DNA from: an uncultured Roseateles sp.
Lineage (GTDB): Bacteria; Pseudomonadota; Gammaproteobacteria; Burkholderiales; Burkholderiaceae_C
Direction of reading: 5' to 3'
Assembly: GCF_963422335.1 (NCBI RefSeq)
Contig: NZ_OY729424.1
Location: 1,240,001 to 1,304,000 of the forward strand
Length of the DNA: 64,000 bases
This document shows positions 1-10,228 of this stretch, piece by piece. The number at the start of each line of letters is the position of its first letter. Positions within the stretch are counted from its first letter, which is position 1. A program made the translations under genes and the position numbers. The notes below the pieces were generated by a model. That model was not told the DNA's origin and did not search any database. It was given only the letters and a program-made list of their open reading frames with translations.

Positions 1-267
1 GACAAAGTACAGGGCCACACCCACGGCGCCCAGCGCATTGCCCACCCCGGCCGACGCCCAGGCGGGCAGCCGGCCGGCATTGGCCAGCAGCAGGAAGGCA
101 AAGCTCTGGGCGGTGACGGCCAGCGTCCAGGTGCGCAGGCCGTTGCCGCGATCGGCGCCGGTGCGCGCCACCCAGAACATGGTGGCCATGGCGGCCAGCG
201 CGCAGGTCTGAGCCAGAAACAACGTGCGAAGGTCCACGAGAGGCTCAAAGAAAATCCAGACCTGCAT
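1..267 (-). CDS. Membrane protein, N-terminal fragment (cut by window edge)
   Basis: The reading frame opens at ATG 267 and is still open at base 1, giving 89 residues. It begins MQVWIFFEPLVDLRTLFLAQ and contains at least two hydrophobic stretches (about residues 14-33 and 45-62, with a third at the edge), so it is an inner-membrane protein. N-terminal membrane modules of this style often precede GGDEF domains in Burkholderiales, and a diguanylate cyclase is my best guess, but no output domain is visible. It follows the TerB gene on the same strand after 42 bases and could be co-transcribed with it. Confidence 0.55.
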   Translation of the reverse strand, partial: MQVWIFFEPLVDLRTLFLAQTCALAAMATMFWVARTGADRGNGLRTWTLAVTAQSFAFLLLANAGRLPAWASAGVGNALGAVGVALYFV

Positions 268-309
268 CGTAACGCTGGAGGGGCCATGGCCCGGGTGCCG
301 AGGTGTGCC

Positions 310-1293
310 CTAGGACCGTTTCTTGAGCTTTTGCAGCAGGGCCTGCGCCGCCTGGGTGGATTGCGTGGCGGCGGCGCTGGCACCGCGGGTGGCGAGCTCC
401 TGGGCGCTGGCCGCACCGGTCTTCAGGCGGTCCAGCGCGCCCGACCTGGCGAAGGCGTCGGCACCTGCCTTGGCGGCGGAGCCCAGCGCCGAGGCTCCGG
501 AGGCGACGGCCGCGGAGCCCTTGTCCAGCGTCGTGCTGAGTGTGGCGCCCACCGTCGCCAGCGAGTCCTTGAGCAGGCTGCGCCTGGCCTCTTCGAAGAC
601 CGCCGTGAGCTTCTCCAGCGCCAGTTCTTCACGCTCGTCGATCTCGCCGTCCGCCTCGGCCACCTCACGCAGAAAGGCCAGCAGCTCGCGGCTCATGGCC
701 TCGTAATTGCAATCCGGATTGGTCTGGATGAAGTCGGCCAGCTGGCGGGTCAGTTCACGCATCGAGAAGCCGTCGAGCCTAGGCTCGATGTGCTTGCAGC
801 CGATCTTGACGAAGGCGCGGTCATAGCCCCAGTCGGCGATGAAATGATCCTGGATGCAGCGGCGTTCGCTGGCTTTGACGCGGCCGTCGACCACGGCCAG
901 CTTCAGCGCCAGCGGCAGCATCAGGTCGAACAGGCTGATGGCCAGCAGGTCGATCGGCGTGTTGATGAATTTCGGGATCACGGTGACCCGGCTGTCCGAG
1001 GCGCCGTTGAGCAGGTGCATCACGCCATACCAGGCGCCGCCGGAGACCACGGCCGCGGCCACCACCCAGCCGACCGGCGTGCTGGCCGCGCCCAGGGCCG
1101 AGGCCACCAGCCCCGACTTGGCCACCGCCGCGCCGCCGCCCACCGCGCCGAACAGGTCCCAGTACTTGCGCACGGCATTGGCGTGGCGCAGCGAGGCATA
1201 GGCGTTCTCGCCGATGGCCAGCTTGCCCTTGAACTTCAGGGCGTCGGTGACCACCTGCTTGACGCCGTCGAACGGGGTCGCTTGCTCGGTCAT
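310..1293 (-). CDS. TerB-domain (tellurite-resistance-like) protein
   Basis: 327 residues. The N-terminal part (about 30-115) is glycine/alanine-rich with a hydrophobic segment near 60-90 that may insert in or lie on the membrane. The central part (about 130-245) has the TerB pattern: two helical repeats with acidic turns, KLAVVDGRVKASERR and later VAEADGEIDEREELAL, which in TerB folds bind divalent metal. The C-terminal 70 residues are low-complexity Ala/Ser. TerB domains occur in stress-linked Ter systems and as adaptor modules elsewhere. No other ter gene is nearby, so tellurite resistance should not be assumed. It lies 22 bases after the patatin gene on the same strand, so the two may form an operon. 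Confidence 0.75.
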   Translation of the reverse strand: MTEQATPFDGVKQVVTDALKFKGKLAIGENAYASLRHANAVRKYWDLFGAVGGGAAVAKSGLVASALGAASTPVGWVVAAAVVSGGAWYGVMHLLNGASDSRVTVIPKFINTPIDLLAISLFDLMLPLALKLAVVDGRVKASERRCIQDHFIADWGYDRAFVKIGCKHIEPRLDGFSMRELTRQLADFIQTNPDCNYEAMSRELLAFLREVAEADGEIDEREELALEKLTAVFEEARRSLLKDSLATVGATLSTTLDKGSAAVASGASALGSAAKAGADAFARSGALDRLKTGAASAQELATRGASAAATQSTQAAQALLQKLKKRS

Positions 1294-1315
1294 GTGGCAA
1301 GCGTACCTGATCGCG

Positions 1316-4300
1316 CTATTTGCCCAGCTGCGGGAACGGTGCCTCGAAGGGCATGGCCTGCAGCGCGTACCAGGAGCCGCCCCAGCCGCGCAGCGTCAGC
1401 TGGCCGCCGACGTTGCCCAGGTCGGTGGCCTGGCAGGTCGATTGCTGGCGTTTCGGGTTGGGGCCGCGGGCCGATTCGCAGGCCGCCTGCTCGGCGTGGC
1501 AGTGCATGCCGTAGCGCTTGCTGCCGGCGGTGCCCATATCTTCCTGGTAGCAGTAGGCGCTGGCCGGCGGCGCGGCATTGGCCGTTGCCAGCGGCGGTAT
1601 CCAGACTTCGATCACGCCCGGCGTGCCGTTGAGGCGCTGCGACAGCTCGGTGACCGACCAGGCCGTCTTTGCCTTGGGCGGCTGCAGCGCTTCGGCGCAG
1701 TCCTTGCCCGCCGCATCGTGATGGAGCACGGTGATGCGCTTGGGCGTCTGCGGCGGCGTGCGGCCGGCGCGGCGGGCGCTGTCCCAGACGTCTTCGACCG
1801 GCGGCACATTGGCGCCCAGCTCGCGCCAGCGGTCACGCAAGGAGCGCACGCTGTCGCGCAGCTCGGGGCCGAAGATCTGGATGTAGACCGTCATGCCGGC
1901 GCAGATGAGTGGCGGCGCGGCGGGCGCTGGGGCCGGCACCTGGACCGGCTTGCCGGGCTTCATGCTCAGCTTGTCAGGCCCGCTCCCTGCCGTGTCCGGC
2001 GTATCCGGAGTTGCTGCGGGTGGCGGTGGTGCTGGCGGTGCGGCCGCGGCCACCACCACCGGCTTGGGCGGCACCGGTGGCTGGCAGTTCAGCCGGGTGC
2101 GGTCGGGTGCTCCATAGTCGCGCACCCAGTAGCGCGGCACGCAGCTGAGGCGGGTCTCCTCGCGCAGGCAGGAGACGATCTCGTCGTCATCGAGCAGCAC
2201 CTCGCAGGCCGGGTGCTTGGGCGAGGCCTCGGCGCAGCTCTTCTTGGTGTTGTTCAGGATCATCTGCATCAGCGCGGACTGCTTGAAGGCCTGGGTGTTG
2301 TCGCCGGTGCAGGCGGCGTCGCTGATGCGCAGCAGGGCGGTGGCCATCTCGCCCAGGCGGGTGTCCTTCGGCGTGGCCTCGACGCCGGAGGCCGCCGCGG
2401 CGCTGGGGGCCAGCTTGCCGTAGAGGTCGGTCAGCTCCTTGAGCACGCCGGGGTCCACCTTCTTGGCCTTCTCGATGGCCTGCAGCTGGGTGTCCACCGT
2501 CTGCCAGGCGGTGGCGCCCAGCGTGGCCAGCGCGCCTAGGCTGACCGAGGCGGTGACCGCGCCGGTGGCGGCAATGCGCGAGGGCAGGCGCTTCGGTGCG
2601 GCCACGCTCTTGGCCTTGCCGTCGGCGTCCTGGGTCACGACGCTGCCGTCGTCGATCTCGAACAGCATCTCGGCATGGCGCTGCACCTGGTCCAGGAAGC
2701 CGGCGTCGAGCTGGCGGCCCAGGGTGTGGCCCAGCTGGAAGTAGCTCTCCCACTGCGCCTCGCTGAAGAACTGGTCGGTGGTCGGCTCCTGCGGGAACAG
2801 CGGGTTGTCGGCCTTGAAATTGACCAGGTCCACCGGCACCGCCTGGCACATATTGGGCTTGACGATCACCAGATGGCCGATACCGCCGCTGCGCCCGTAG
2901 CTGATGCGGGCCAGGGCCAGGCAGGCATGGCTCTCCGGCGAGACCAGATCGTTCAGCGAGCCGAACACGCAGGGCGCCATCGCCGGATCGCTGGCGGCGC
3001 CGAGCTTGGGCTTCAGAAAGGTGATCTCGGTCTGCAGATCGATGCGGGCCTTACGCACCAGGTTCTCCAGGTCGCCGAAGGCATAGCGGGGGTCGGCGCC
3101 GCAATCGGCCACCACGATCAGCTTGCATTCCTCGCGCAGCAGCGCGTAGGCGCCGGTGTTCTCGAAATGGCCGCCGTCGCTGAGAAACCAGTCGCGGCGC
3201 TGGTTGCCGTCGAAGCGGCCGCGCAGCTCGTTGAGCAGCTGGCCGTATTTGCCGACGATGGGCGGCAGCATCTCGCCGGCCCGGCGGGCCAGGGCCGTGC
3301 TGTCCCACCAATAGCCCAGGCGTATGCCGGCCATGGTGAGCAGGGCCGCCATGCCCGAGCGGGTGCTGCCGCCCAGGCCGGGCGCCACCGCCGCGCCCGA
3401 GATCGCCACCCAGGAGCCGAGGCTCAGGCTGCCGCTGGCGTCCACCGCACGCCAGTCGTCCTGGCCCACGCGCACGCTGCCCCGCGGGCCCACCGTCATC
3501 AGCAGGCCCTTGCGGTCCTGGTTGAACAGACCGCCGCGCGGGTCGCGGGTCTGATTCACGCAGGCATTCAGCAGATGGATGGGGCCGCCGGCCAGATGGG
3601 GCTGGTAGTCGGCCATGGCCTCGTCGTCATCGGGGTGCACGTCCTGCACCGCGACCTGGGGGCCTTCGGCCGCCAGATGGCGCGGATAGGGCGCAGTGGC
3701 GTCGGTGGTGCCGGGCTGGAAGCGCTTGGCATTGGCCGCGCCGAGATAGCTGCGCACCAGGCGTGCGCGGTAGAACGAGAACAGCGACGAGCGGTTCAGG
3801 AAATCGCGGTTGTGCAGCGACACCAGCACCATCACCAGCGGCGGCAGCACCAGCACGGCCATCCAGGTCCAGCTCAGCGCGTACTGCAGCTCGCGGCGCT
3901 GCTCGTCGAACAGCGACACGGTGACGTTGCGGTGCAGCAGGCTGATCCAGAACACCATCAGGAGGGCCATCACGACCAGGCCGGCGAAGTTGATCAGGCC
4001 CATCAGATTCATACGCGTGCCCGGCGTCAGGCTGCGCGGCAGATCGGCGATCTTGGGCAGCACCGTGCGCAGCACCACCACGGTGACGGCGATGACCACG
4101 CCGGCCGTGCCGTGATGGGCGGCCGAGGCATTGGCCAGCAGCCAGGCGAAGCCGTCGACCAGGCCCAGGGCCGCGATGCTCAGGCCCAGATTGAGCGTGC
4201 CCGCCAGCCCGCCGGTGAGCTGGTTGCGCGAGAGGTCGGGCGCACGGCCGCGGCGCGTCATCCACCAGGCGATTAGTGTGCCGGCCACCCAGGCCAGCAA

Positions 4301-5179
4301 GACGCCACCGGCAAACAGCATCAGCAGCGAGGGCAGCTGCAGGCCCTGGGCGGCGGTGGCCGAGGGCGCGGTGTCGCGGGCATCGCTCCAGTAGTCGGCC
4401 AGCCACCAGGCGCCGGCCGCGCTCAGCACGGCAATGATCCAGCGCTGCGCGCTCAGGCCCTCGCCGGCCTTGGCTGGCAGGGCCCAGTAGGCGGTGGCCT
4501 GCACCGCGCCCCACCAGATCGCCGGTGGCAGCAAGAGCCACAGCGTCGGCCAGTTCGACAACGCTGCCAGCGTGTCGACATTGACCCAGCCCGGCCGCCA
4601 GCAGCTGCCGCCACTGAAAATGCAATCGGCCCAGGCCCACAGCAGCAGATCGAAGCCGACCAGCAGCCCGCCCAGCAGCAGGCTCATCAGCGCCAGCTCG
4701 ATGTGCACGCCGACCAGGTTGCGGCCGAAATTGGCGCCGGCAAACATCAGGTCGCGGCCGCCGCGCGGAATCAGGTAGCGGCCGTTGGCCCGCAGCCAGA
4801 AGGCGAACCAGCGCCGGTCGGCCTCGCCCAGCGCCGCTTCCACGTCAATCGGGTTCTGGCCGCTGTCGCGGGCGTTCTGGAACAGCTTGCCGACGGTGGA
4901 GCCTATGTAGCCGCCGCCCGACACGGTGGACAGGATGTCGAAGCGGTGGAAGACCTTGTTCTGGCCCAGGGCCTTGAGCAGGCCGAAGCAGAAGGTGGCG
5001 CTGCGTATGCCACCGCCCGACAGGGCCAGGCCCCACAGGCCCTGCTCGGGCGCGGGCCGGTCGGTGGGGGGCAGCCGGGCGCGGCGGGCCGCGGCCATGG
5101 CCGCAATGCTGTCCAGTGCTGCTGCTGCGTTATCGGCTTGAGCGGCTTGAGCGGCTTGAGCGGCTTGATCGTCTGACAT
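1316..5179 (-). CDS. Large membrane-embedded patatin-like phospholipase
   Basis: 1287 residues, far longer than a simple patatin (about 300). The oxyanion-hole motif LALSGGGIRSATF is near residue 51, the nucleophile elbow STVSGGGYIGS near 83, and the second dyad residue in SDGGHFENTG near 667, so the Ser/Asp dyad is intact. Between them lie six or more hydrophobic segments (about 165-450), which anchors the split catalytic domain in the inner membrane. After residue 800 follow a helical linker, a proline-rich stretch and a C-terminal domain (VYIQIFGPELRD onward). Patatins hydrolyse acyl esters of phospholipids. Start ATG 5179 has GGGAGA six bases upstream. The N-terminus is encoded by a 9-bp tandem repeat. 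TerB follows 22 bases downstream. Substrate is unknown. Confidence 0.85.
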   Translation of the reverse strand: MSDDQAAQAAQAAQADNAAAALDSIAAMAAARRARLPPTDRPAPEQGLWGLALSGGGIRSATFCFGLLKALGQNKVFHRFDILSTVSGGGYIGSTVGKLFQNARDSGQNPIDVEAALGEADRRWFAFWLRANGRYLIPRGGRDLMFAGANFGRNLVGVHIELALMSLLLGGLLVGFDLLLWAWADCIFSGGSCWRPGWVNVDTLAALSNWPTLWLLLPPAIWWGAVQATAYWALPAKAGEGLSAQRWIIAVLSAAGAWWLADYWSDARDTAPSATAAQGLQLPSLLMLFAGGVLLAWVAGTLIAWWMTRRGRAPDLSRNQLTGGLAGTLNLGLSIAALGLVDGFAWLLANASAAHHGTAGVVIAVTVVVLRTVLPKIADLPRSLTPGTRMNLMGLINFAGLVVMALLMVFWISLLHRNVTVSLFDEQRRELQYALSWTWMAVLVLPPLVMVLVSLHNRDFLNRSSLFSFYRARLVRSYLGAANAKRFQPGTTDATAPYPRHLAAEGPQVAVQDVHPDDDEAMADYQPHLAGGPIHLLNACVNQTRDPRGGLFNQDRKGLLMTVGPRGSVRVGQDDWRAVDASGSLSLGSWVAISGAAVAPGLGGSTRSGMAALLTMAGIRLGYWWDSTALARRAGEMLPPIVGKYGQLLNELRGRFDGNQRRDWFLSDGGHFENTGAYALLREECKLIVVADCGADPRYAFGDLENLVRKARIDLQTEITFLKPKLGAASDPAMAPCVFGSLNDLVSPESHACLALARISYGRSGGIGHLVIVKPNMCQAVPVDLVNFKADNPLFPQEPTTDQFFSEAQWESYFQLGHTLGRQLDAGFLDQVQRHAEMLFEIDDGSVVTQDADGKAKSVAAPKRLPSRIAATGAVTASVSLGALATLGATAWQTVDTQLQAIEKAKKVDPGVLKELTDLYGKLAPSAAAASGVEATPKDTRLGEMATALLRISDAACTGDNTQAFKQSALMQMILNNTKKSCAEASPKHPACEVLLDDDEIVSCLREETRLSCVPRYWVRDYGAPDRTRLNCQPPVPPKPVVVAAAAPPAPPPPAATPDTPDTAGSGPDKLSMKPGKPVQVPAPAPAAPPLICAGMTVYIQIFGPELRDSVRSLRDRWRELGANVPPVEDVWDSARRAGRTPPQTPKRITVLHHDAAGKDCAEALQPPKAKTAWSVTELSQRLNGTPGVIEVWIPPLATANAAPPASAYCYQEDMGTAGSKRYGMHCHAEQAACESARGPNPKRQQSTCQATDLGNVGGQLTLRGWGGSWYALQAMPFEAPFPQLGK
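5134..5168. repeat. 9-bp tandem repeat (cggcttgag), four units
   Basis: Three perfect copies and one 8/9 copy of cggcttgag lie in the first codons of the patatin gene, encoding repeated Ala-Gln-Ala. Slippage would change the N-terminus length in steps of three residues without a frameshift. Confidence 0.9.
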
Positions 5180-5270
5180 GCCGGGTCTCCCTGCGCTGCG
5201 ATGAATAGCGCGCGGCAGACCTTGCTACAAAGCGGGCGGCGGTGCAAGCCCTAGACCGCCGTACGCATCC

Positions 5271-6089
5271 TCAATCGATCAGTTGACCGCTGGGCTCGAA
5301 GAAGGGGTAGGGGCCGGCGTAGTCGCCCACCGCGACCACATGGCTGACCAACTGACCGCCATGCCAGCGGTGCAGCATATAGCCGGGGGGCTCCATGCGG
5401 AAGGCGCTGGGCGCCTCGGGCCGCAGATCGAGGGCCACCTGGTGTGCGGTGCTGGGGCAGGTCAGCACCGGCCGGCCGCCGACCGTGGTCTGGATGTTGC
5501 GGTGCAGGTGGCCGCACAGGATCAGCTGGATCTGCGGATGGCCACGCACGATCTCGGCAAAGGCCTCCCGGCCCGTCAGCCCCAAGGCATCCATATGGGC
5601 GATGCCGGTAGTGAAGGGCGGGTGGTGCATCAGCACCAGGGTCGGCTGGGTCGGCGCGGCGGCCAGGGTCTGGGCCAGCCAGTCCAGCCGGTCGGCACAC
5701 AGCTCGCCGCGGCCTTCGAGCGGCACCAGCGTGTCCAGGCCGATGATGCGCAGCGGCCAGCGGCCGCCGGTGTCGTAGTGCATGAAGCCGCTGGCCGGGA
5801 AATAGGCGTCATCGGCAAAGGCCTCGCGCAGCGCCTGGCGCTCGTCGTGGTTGCCGGCAATCACCAGCAAGGGCATTTGCAGCGGCGCCAGCAGCGACCT
5901 CAGGAACTCGTACTCGGCCGGCCGGCCCAGATCGACCAGGTCGCCGGTGATCAGCAGCAGGTCGGGCTGCGGCTGCATCGCCGCCAGATGGGCGACGCTG
6001 GCCTGCAGCATCGTGGCGGTGTCCACGCGGCCATAGGCCAGCTTGCCGGGGATCTTGATGTGGGTGTCGGAGAACTGGGCGATCAGCAT
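5271..6089 (-). CDS. GpdQ-like metallophosphoesterase (phosphodiesterase)
   Basis: 272 residues, the usual length for GpdQ/CpdA-type phosphodiesterases. All binuclear-metal motifs are present in order: FSDTH (residue 6 on), GDLVD (about 48), GNHDE (about 77), HHPP (about 153) and GHLH (about 187). The C-terminal part (STAHQV, then YMLHRW and a DYAGP ending) resembles glycerophosphodiesterase GpdQ more than CpdA. The enzyme would hydrolyse phosphodiesters such as glycerophosphodiesters or cyclic nucleotides in the cytoplasm. It is the last gene of the DeoR-ABC operon, 16 bases after the ATPase, which suggests that it processes the imported solute. Confidence 0.82.
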   Translation of the reverse strand: MLIAQFSDTHIKIPGKLAYGRVDTATMLQASVAHLAAMQPQPDLLLITGDLVDLGRPAEYEFLRSLLAPLQMPLLVIAGNHDERQALREAFADDAYFPASGFMHYDTGGRWPLRIIGLDTLVPLEGRGELCADRLDWLAQTLAAAPTQPTLVLMHHPPFTTGIAHMDALGLTGREAFAEIVRGHPQIQLILCGHLHRNIQTTVGGRPVLTCPSTAHQVALDLRPEAPSAFRMEPPGYMLHRWHGGQLVSHVVAVGDYAGPYPFFEPSGQLID

Positions 6090-6105
6090 GGGGAACTCCT
6101 CGGAT

Positions 6106-7151
<1,046 letters not shown>

Positions 7152-7155
<4 letters not shown>

Positions 7156-7976
7156 GGTTTGGCGTCCGGGGTAGCGTCGTCGGCGATGAATTTGGTCGTG
7201 CGCGGGCGGGCCAGCGTCTGCATGGCCAGCAGCAGCGGCACGATCATCATGAAGAAGATCAGCGTGTAGGCACTGCCCACCTCGAGGCGCAGCGAGGCAT
7301 AGGCATCGGCCAGGCCCACCGGCAGGGTCTTGGTCAGCGGGGTGTGCAGCAGCCAGGTCATATTGAATTCGCCCATCGACAGCGTGACGACCATCAGCGA
7401 GCCGGCCAGGATGCCCTGCCGGCAGTTGGGCAGCACGATGTCGAAGAAGCGCCGGGCAAAGCCTGCCCCCAGCGAGGCCGCGCCTTCCTCCAGCGTCTTC
7501 AGATCGATGGACTGCAGCACGGCCAGCACCGAGCGCACCATGAAGGGCAGGGTGAACAGCACATGGCCGACGAGGATGAAGCTCCAGGAGGTCCGAAAGC
7601 CGCGCAGCGCGCCATAGCTGGCGATCAGCGCCAGGGCGGTAGCCAGGCCGGGCATGGCGATCGGCAGCACCAGCAGCTCCTCGATCCAGCGGGCCGCGCG
7701 GTTGCGCGTGCGCGCCAGCACATAGGCGGTGGGCACGCCCAGCACCAGGGTCACGGCCAGGCAGGCCAGGGCGATGCCCACCGAGCGAAAGATGGTGTCG
7801 CGGTAGCCGTCCCAGACCTCGAAGATCCAGCGCAGGGTCAGGCCGCTGCTCAGGCCGGCGATGTAGTTGACCGTCAGCCCGGCCAGCATCGACAGCACGA
7901 CCGGCACGATCAGGAAGGCACAGACCGCCAGGGTGAAGGCGAGCTGCAGTACAAAGAGTTTTCGGGGGCGGTTCAT
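7152..7976 (-). CDS. ABC transporter permease (second)
   Basis: 274 residues with about six membrane segments. The cytoplasmic EAA-like loop EEGAASLGAGFARRFFDIVLP (about 175-195, quoted as the loop core) docks on the ATPase. It pairs with the permease at 8388-9185 to form the heterodimeric channel. Its stop overlaps the ATPase start by four bases. It is separated from the first permease gene by about 410 bases of repeat sequence, which is odd inside an operon and may reduce or separate its expression. Confidence 0.88.
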
Positions 7977-8387
7977 GTCAGTTACTCCACCGCGCTAGGT
8001 GCGACGCAAGCCATATGCAGTGCGCAGCGGCAGGGACGAGGGCGCGCCGGCCGCTGCGGGCTGAAGCCTTGTTCGGCCCTGGACGGGCCAAACTCCGGCT
8101 TCTTTATGCCCGCTGCGACCGGCGCGCCCTCGCCCCTGCTGGGACGGTTGTGCAGACTCGCCAATCCGCAAGGCGCGCGCGCTGCGTGGGGTTGGCTGCC
8201 ACCAGCGCAGCCGCAGAGGGGGTGGGGGGCCGGCCACGGCGGGCATAAAGAAGCTGGAGGTCGGTCCGAAGGGGCCGGCCCAAGCTTCAGCCCGTGGTGG
8301 CCGGCCCCCCGCCTCCTCTGCCACCCCATCGCAGCGAGGGACAAAGCACTGGTACACCTTCGCGAGTCGATCAATTTCATCTCGGCC
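7977..8387. repeat. Intergenic inverted-repeat element between two permease genes
   Basis: This 411-base stretch carries no credible gene. It is built of nested inverted repeats. GCTTCTTTATGCCCGC at 8098-8113 is perfectly complementary to 8239-8254. The flanking sequences GGCTGAAGCCTTGTTCGGCCC and a GGGCCGGCCCAAGCTTCAGCC-like arm also match imperfectly. A GCGCGCC-centred inner hairpin spans about 8033-8139. It looks like an interspersed, non-coding genomic repeat inserted in the operon. Confidence 0.75.
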
Positions 8388-9185
8388 TCAACCGGCAGCG
8401 GCCACCGACGAGCCGGCCGCATTGCGCGCCAGCGCCAGCACGAGCCAGGTCAGCGCACCCAGCGTGAAGCTCAGGGCGGCGGCCATCGCGATATTGGCCG
8501 ACATCGTGAACTCGGTGTAGATCACCATGGGCAGCACATTGATGCGCGTGGCCAGCGTGAACGCAGTGCCGAAGGCGCCCACGGCGGTGGCAAAGCAGAT
8601 CGCGCCGGCCGAGATCAGCGCGGGCTTCAGGGCCGGCACGATCACATCGACGACCACGCGCCAGGGCGAGGCGCCCAGCGAGCGAGCGGCTTCTTCGAGC
8701 CGCGGGTCCAGCTTCTCGGTGGCCGCCATCACGGTCAGTATGGTGCGCGGGATGGAGAAATAGACGTAACCCATGAACAGGCCCAGCATCGAATAGGCGA
8801 ACACCACGCGCTCGCCGGTGGCCCATTCGGTGACCTGGCCGATCAGGCCCTGACGGCCGGCCAGCATGATGACCATGAAGCCGATCACCACGCCGGGAAA
8901 GGCCAGCGGCAAGGTCAGCATCGCCACCAGGGCCGCGTTGCCGGGGAACTTGTGGCGCTGCAGGAACACGCCGGTAATGCCGCTGATCAAGAGCGTCAGC
9001 ACCGTGGTGGCCGTGGCCAGGCCGAGAGTCGCCAGCAGCGCGTTGAAGTAGTTCGCATCGGTCAGTATGGCCGTGTAGGCCCCCCAGCCGGTGGCCCCGC
9101 TGCCGCCCACCAGGAACAGCCGCGCCATCGGCAGCACAAAGAAGGCGCCGAAGAACAGGGCGGTGGGCAGTATCAGCAGGTACAT
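8388..9185 (-). CDS. ABC transporter permease (first)
   Basis: 265 residues, about six membrane segments. The EAA loop is clear: EEAARSLGASPWRVVVDVI near residue 165. This is the BPD-transporter inner-membrane family used by phosphonate, spermidine and iron importers. It starts 19 bases after the binding-protein gene. The downstream spacer of about 410 bases carries the inverted-repeat element. Confidence 0.88.
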   Translation of the reverse strand: MYLLILPTALFFGAFFVLPMARLFLVGGSGATGWGAYTAILTDANYFNALLATLGLATATTVLTLLISGITGVFLQRHKFPGNAALVAMLTLPLAFPGVVIGFMVIMLAGRQGLIGQVTEWATGERVVFAYSMLGLFMGYVYFSIPRTILTVMAATEKLDPRLEEAARSLGASPWRVVVDVIVPALKPALISAGAICFATAVGAFGTAFTLATRINVLPMVIYTEFTMSANIAMAAALSFTLGALTWLVLALARNAAGSSVAAAG

Positions 9186-9204
9186 GGCCGGAGCGCTGCG
9201 TGGC

Positions 9205-10227
9205 TTACTGGACTTCGTTCTTGTAGCGCTCGATGATCTTGGGCTGGGCCGTGGCCAGGCGCTTCAGATCGACCGGCTTGGCGCGGGCGTAGTCGGCATC
9301 GGGCAGGAAGCGGGCCTTGGCCTCGGCCGACAGGTGCTCGGCAAACACCGGGCGCAGATAGGCATTGCCCCACAGCGTCTGGCTCTCGTCGGACAGCACA
9401 TAGTCCAGCACCTTGCGGCCGTTGTCGGCATTGGGTCCGCCCTTCACCAGCCCCATCACATAGGGGAACACCACCGTGCCCTCCTTGGGGATGACGAAGC
9501 GCACGGCGGCCTTGTCGGTGTACTGGCCGCGGTAGGCATTGAAGTCGTAGTCCAGCAGGATGGGGATCTCGCCCGAGATCACGCGGGCGTACGAGGTCTG
9601 CTTGGGCACGATGGGCTGGTTCTTGGCCAGGGCCTTGAAGAACTTGATGCCCGGCTCGAGGTTGTCGTACGTGCCGCCCAGCGCCAGATTGACCGCCATC
9701 ACGCCCAGCTGGCCCACGGCCGCCGAGGTCGGGTCCAGATAGCCGACCATGCCCTTGTACTCGGGCTTGAGCAGATCGCTCCAGCTCTGCGGCACCGGTT
9801 TGCCACCCAGCGCGGCGGTGTTGACGAACAGGCCCAGGGTGCCGGAGTGGATGGCGAACCAGTGGCCCTCGGGGTCCTTGAGGCCGGCCGGGATCTTGTC
9901 CCAGGCCTTGGGCTTGTAAGGCGTTAGCACACCGGCGTCGCGGGCCGGGTCGGCGGCGATGCCGCCCAGATAGACGACGTCGGCCACCGGGCTGGCCTTC
10001 TCGGCGATCAGCGCGGCAATCGCCTGGCCCGAGTTCTTGTTGTCCGACGGCACCTGTATGCCCAAGCGCGCGTTGATCGTTTTCAGCTGCGAGCCCCAGT
10101 CGGCCCACTCGGGCGGGCAGTTGTAGCAAATCGCGCGCTGCTGGGCCTGGGCCGGCGCGACGCCAACCAGGGCGGTGAGGGCCAGCGCGGCGGCCAGCGC
10201 GTAGCGGTGGAATTTGGGCATGGACAT
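9205..10227 (-). CDS. ABC transporter periplasmic substrate-binding protein
   Basis: 340 residues from ATG 10227, chosen because AAGGAGA lies at a good distance upstream. The protein has a Sec signal peptide ending APAQA-QQ (about residue 25). The mature part is of the iron/2-aminoethylphosphonate/polyamine class, with FAIHSGTLGLFVN and YDFNAYRGQ. An unusual CYNCPPEW near its start places two cysteines three residues apart. With the GpdQ-like enzyme in the same operon, a phosphodiester or organophosphonate ligand is likelier than iron, but this is inference. The start lies one base after the DeoR stop. Confidence 0.87.
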   Translation of the reverse strand: MSMPKFHRYALAAALALTALVGVAPAQAQQRAICYNCPPEWADWGSQLKTINARLGIQVPSDNKNSGQAIAALIAEKASPVADVVYLGGIAADPARDAGVLTPYKPKAWDKIPAGLKDPEGHWFAIHSGTLGLFVNTAALGGKPVPQSWSDLLKPEYKGMVGYLDPTSAAVGQLGVMAVNLALGGTYDNLEPGIKFFKALAKNQPIVPKQTSYARVISGEIPILLDYDFNAYRGQYTDKAAVRFVIPKEGTVVFPYVMGLVKGGPNADNGRKVLDYVLSDESQTLWGNAYLRPVFAEHLSAEAKARFLPDADYARAKPVDLKRLATAQPKIIERYKNEVQ

Positions 10228-10228
10228 G

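Noticed and set aside
2675..4276. A 533-codon plus-strand frame opposite the patatin gene
   Set aside because: Shadow of the patatin coding sequence; His/Gln/Arg-rich with no recognisable domain.
310..5179. Patatin plus TerB as a CBASS-like or Ter defence operon
   Set aside because: There is no nucleotide cyclase, no Ter partner and no other defence gene beside them; the idea rests only on domain names.
7977..8387. Small genes in the spacer between the permeases
   Set aside because: Open frames exist on both strands but they mirror one another because of the inverted repeats and have no ribosome-binding sites.
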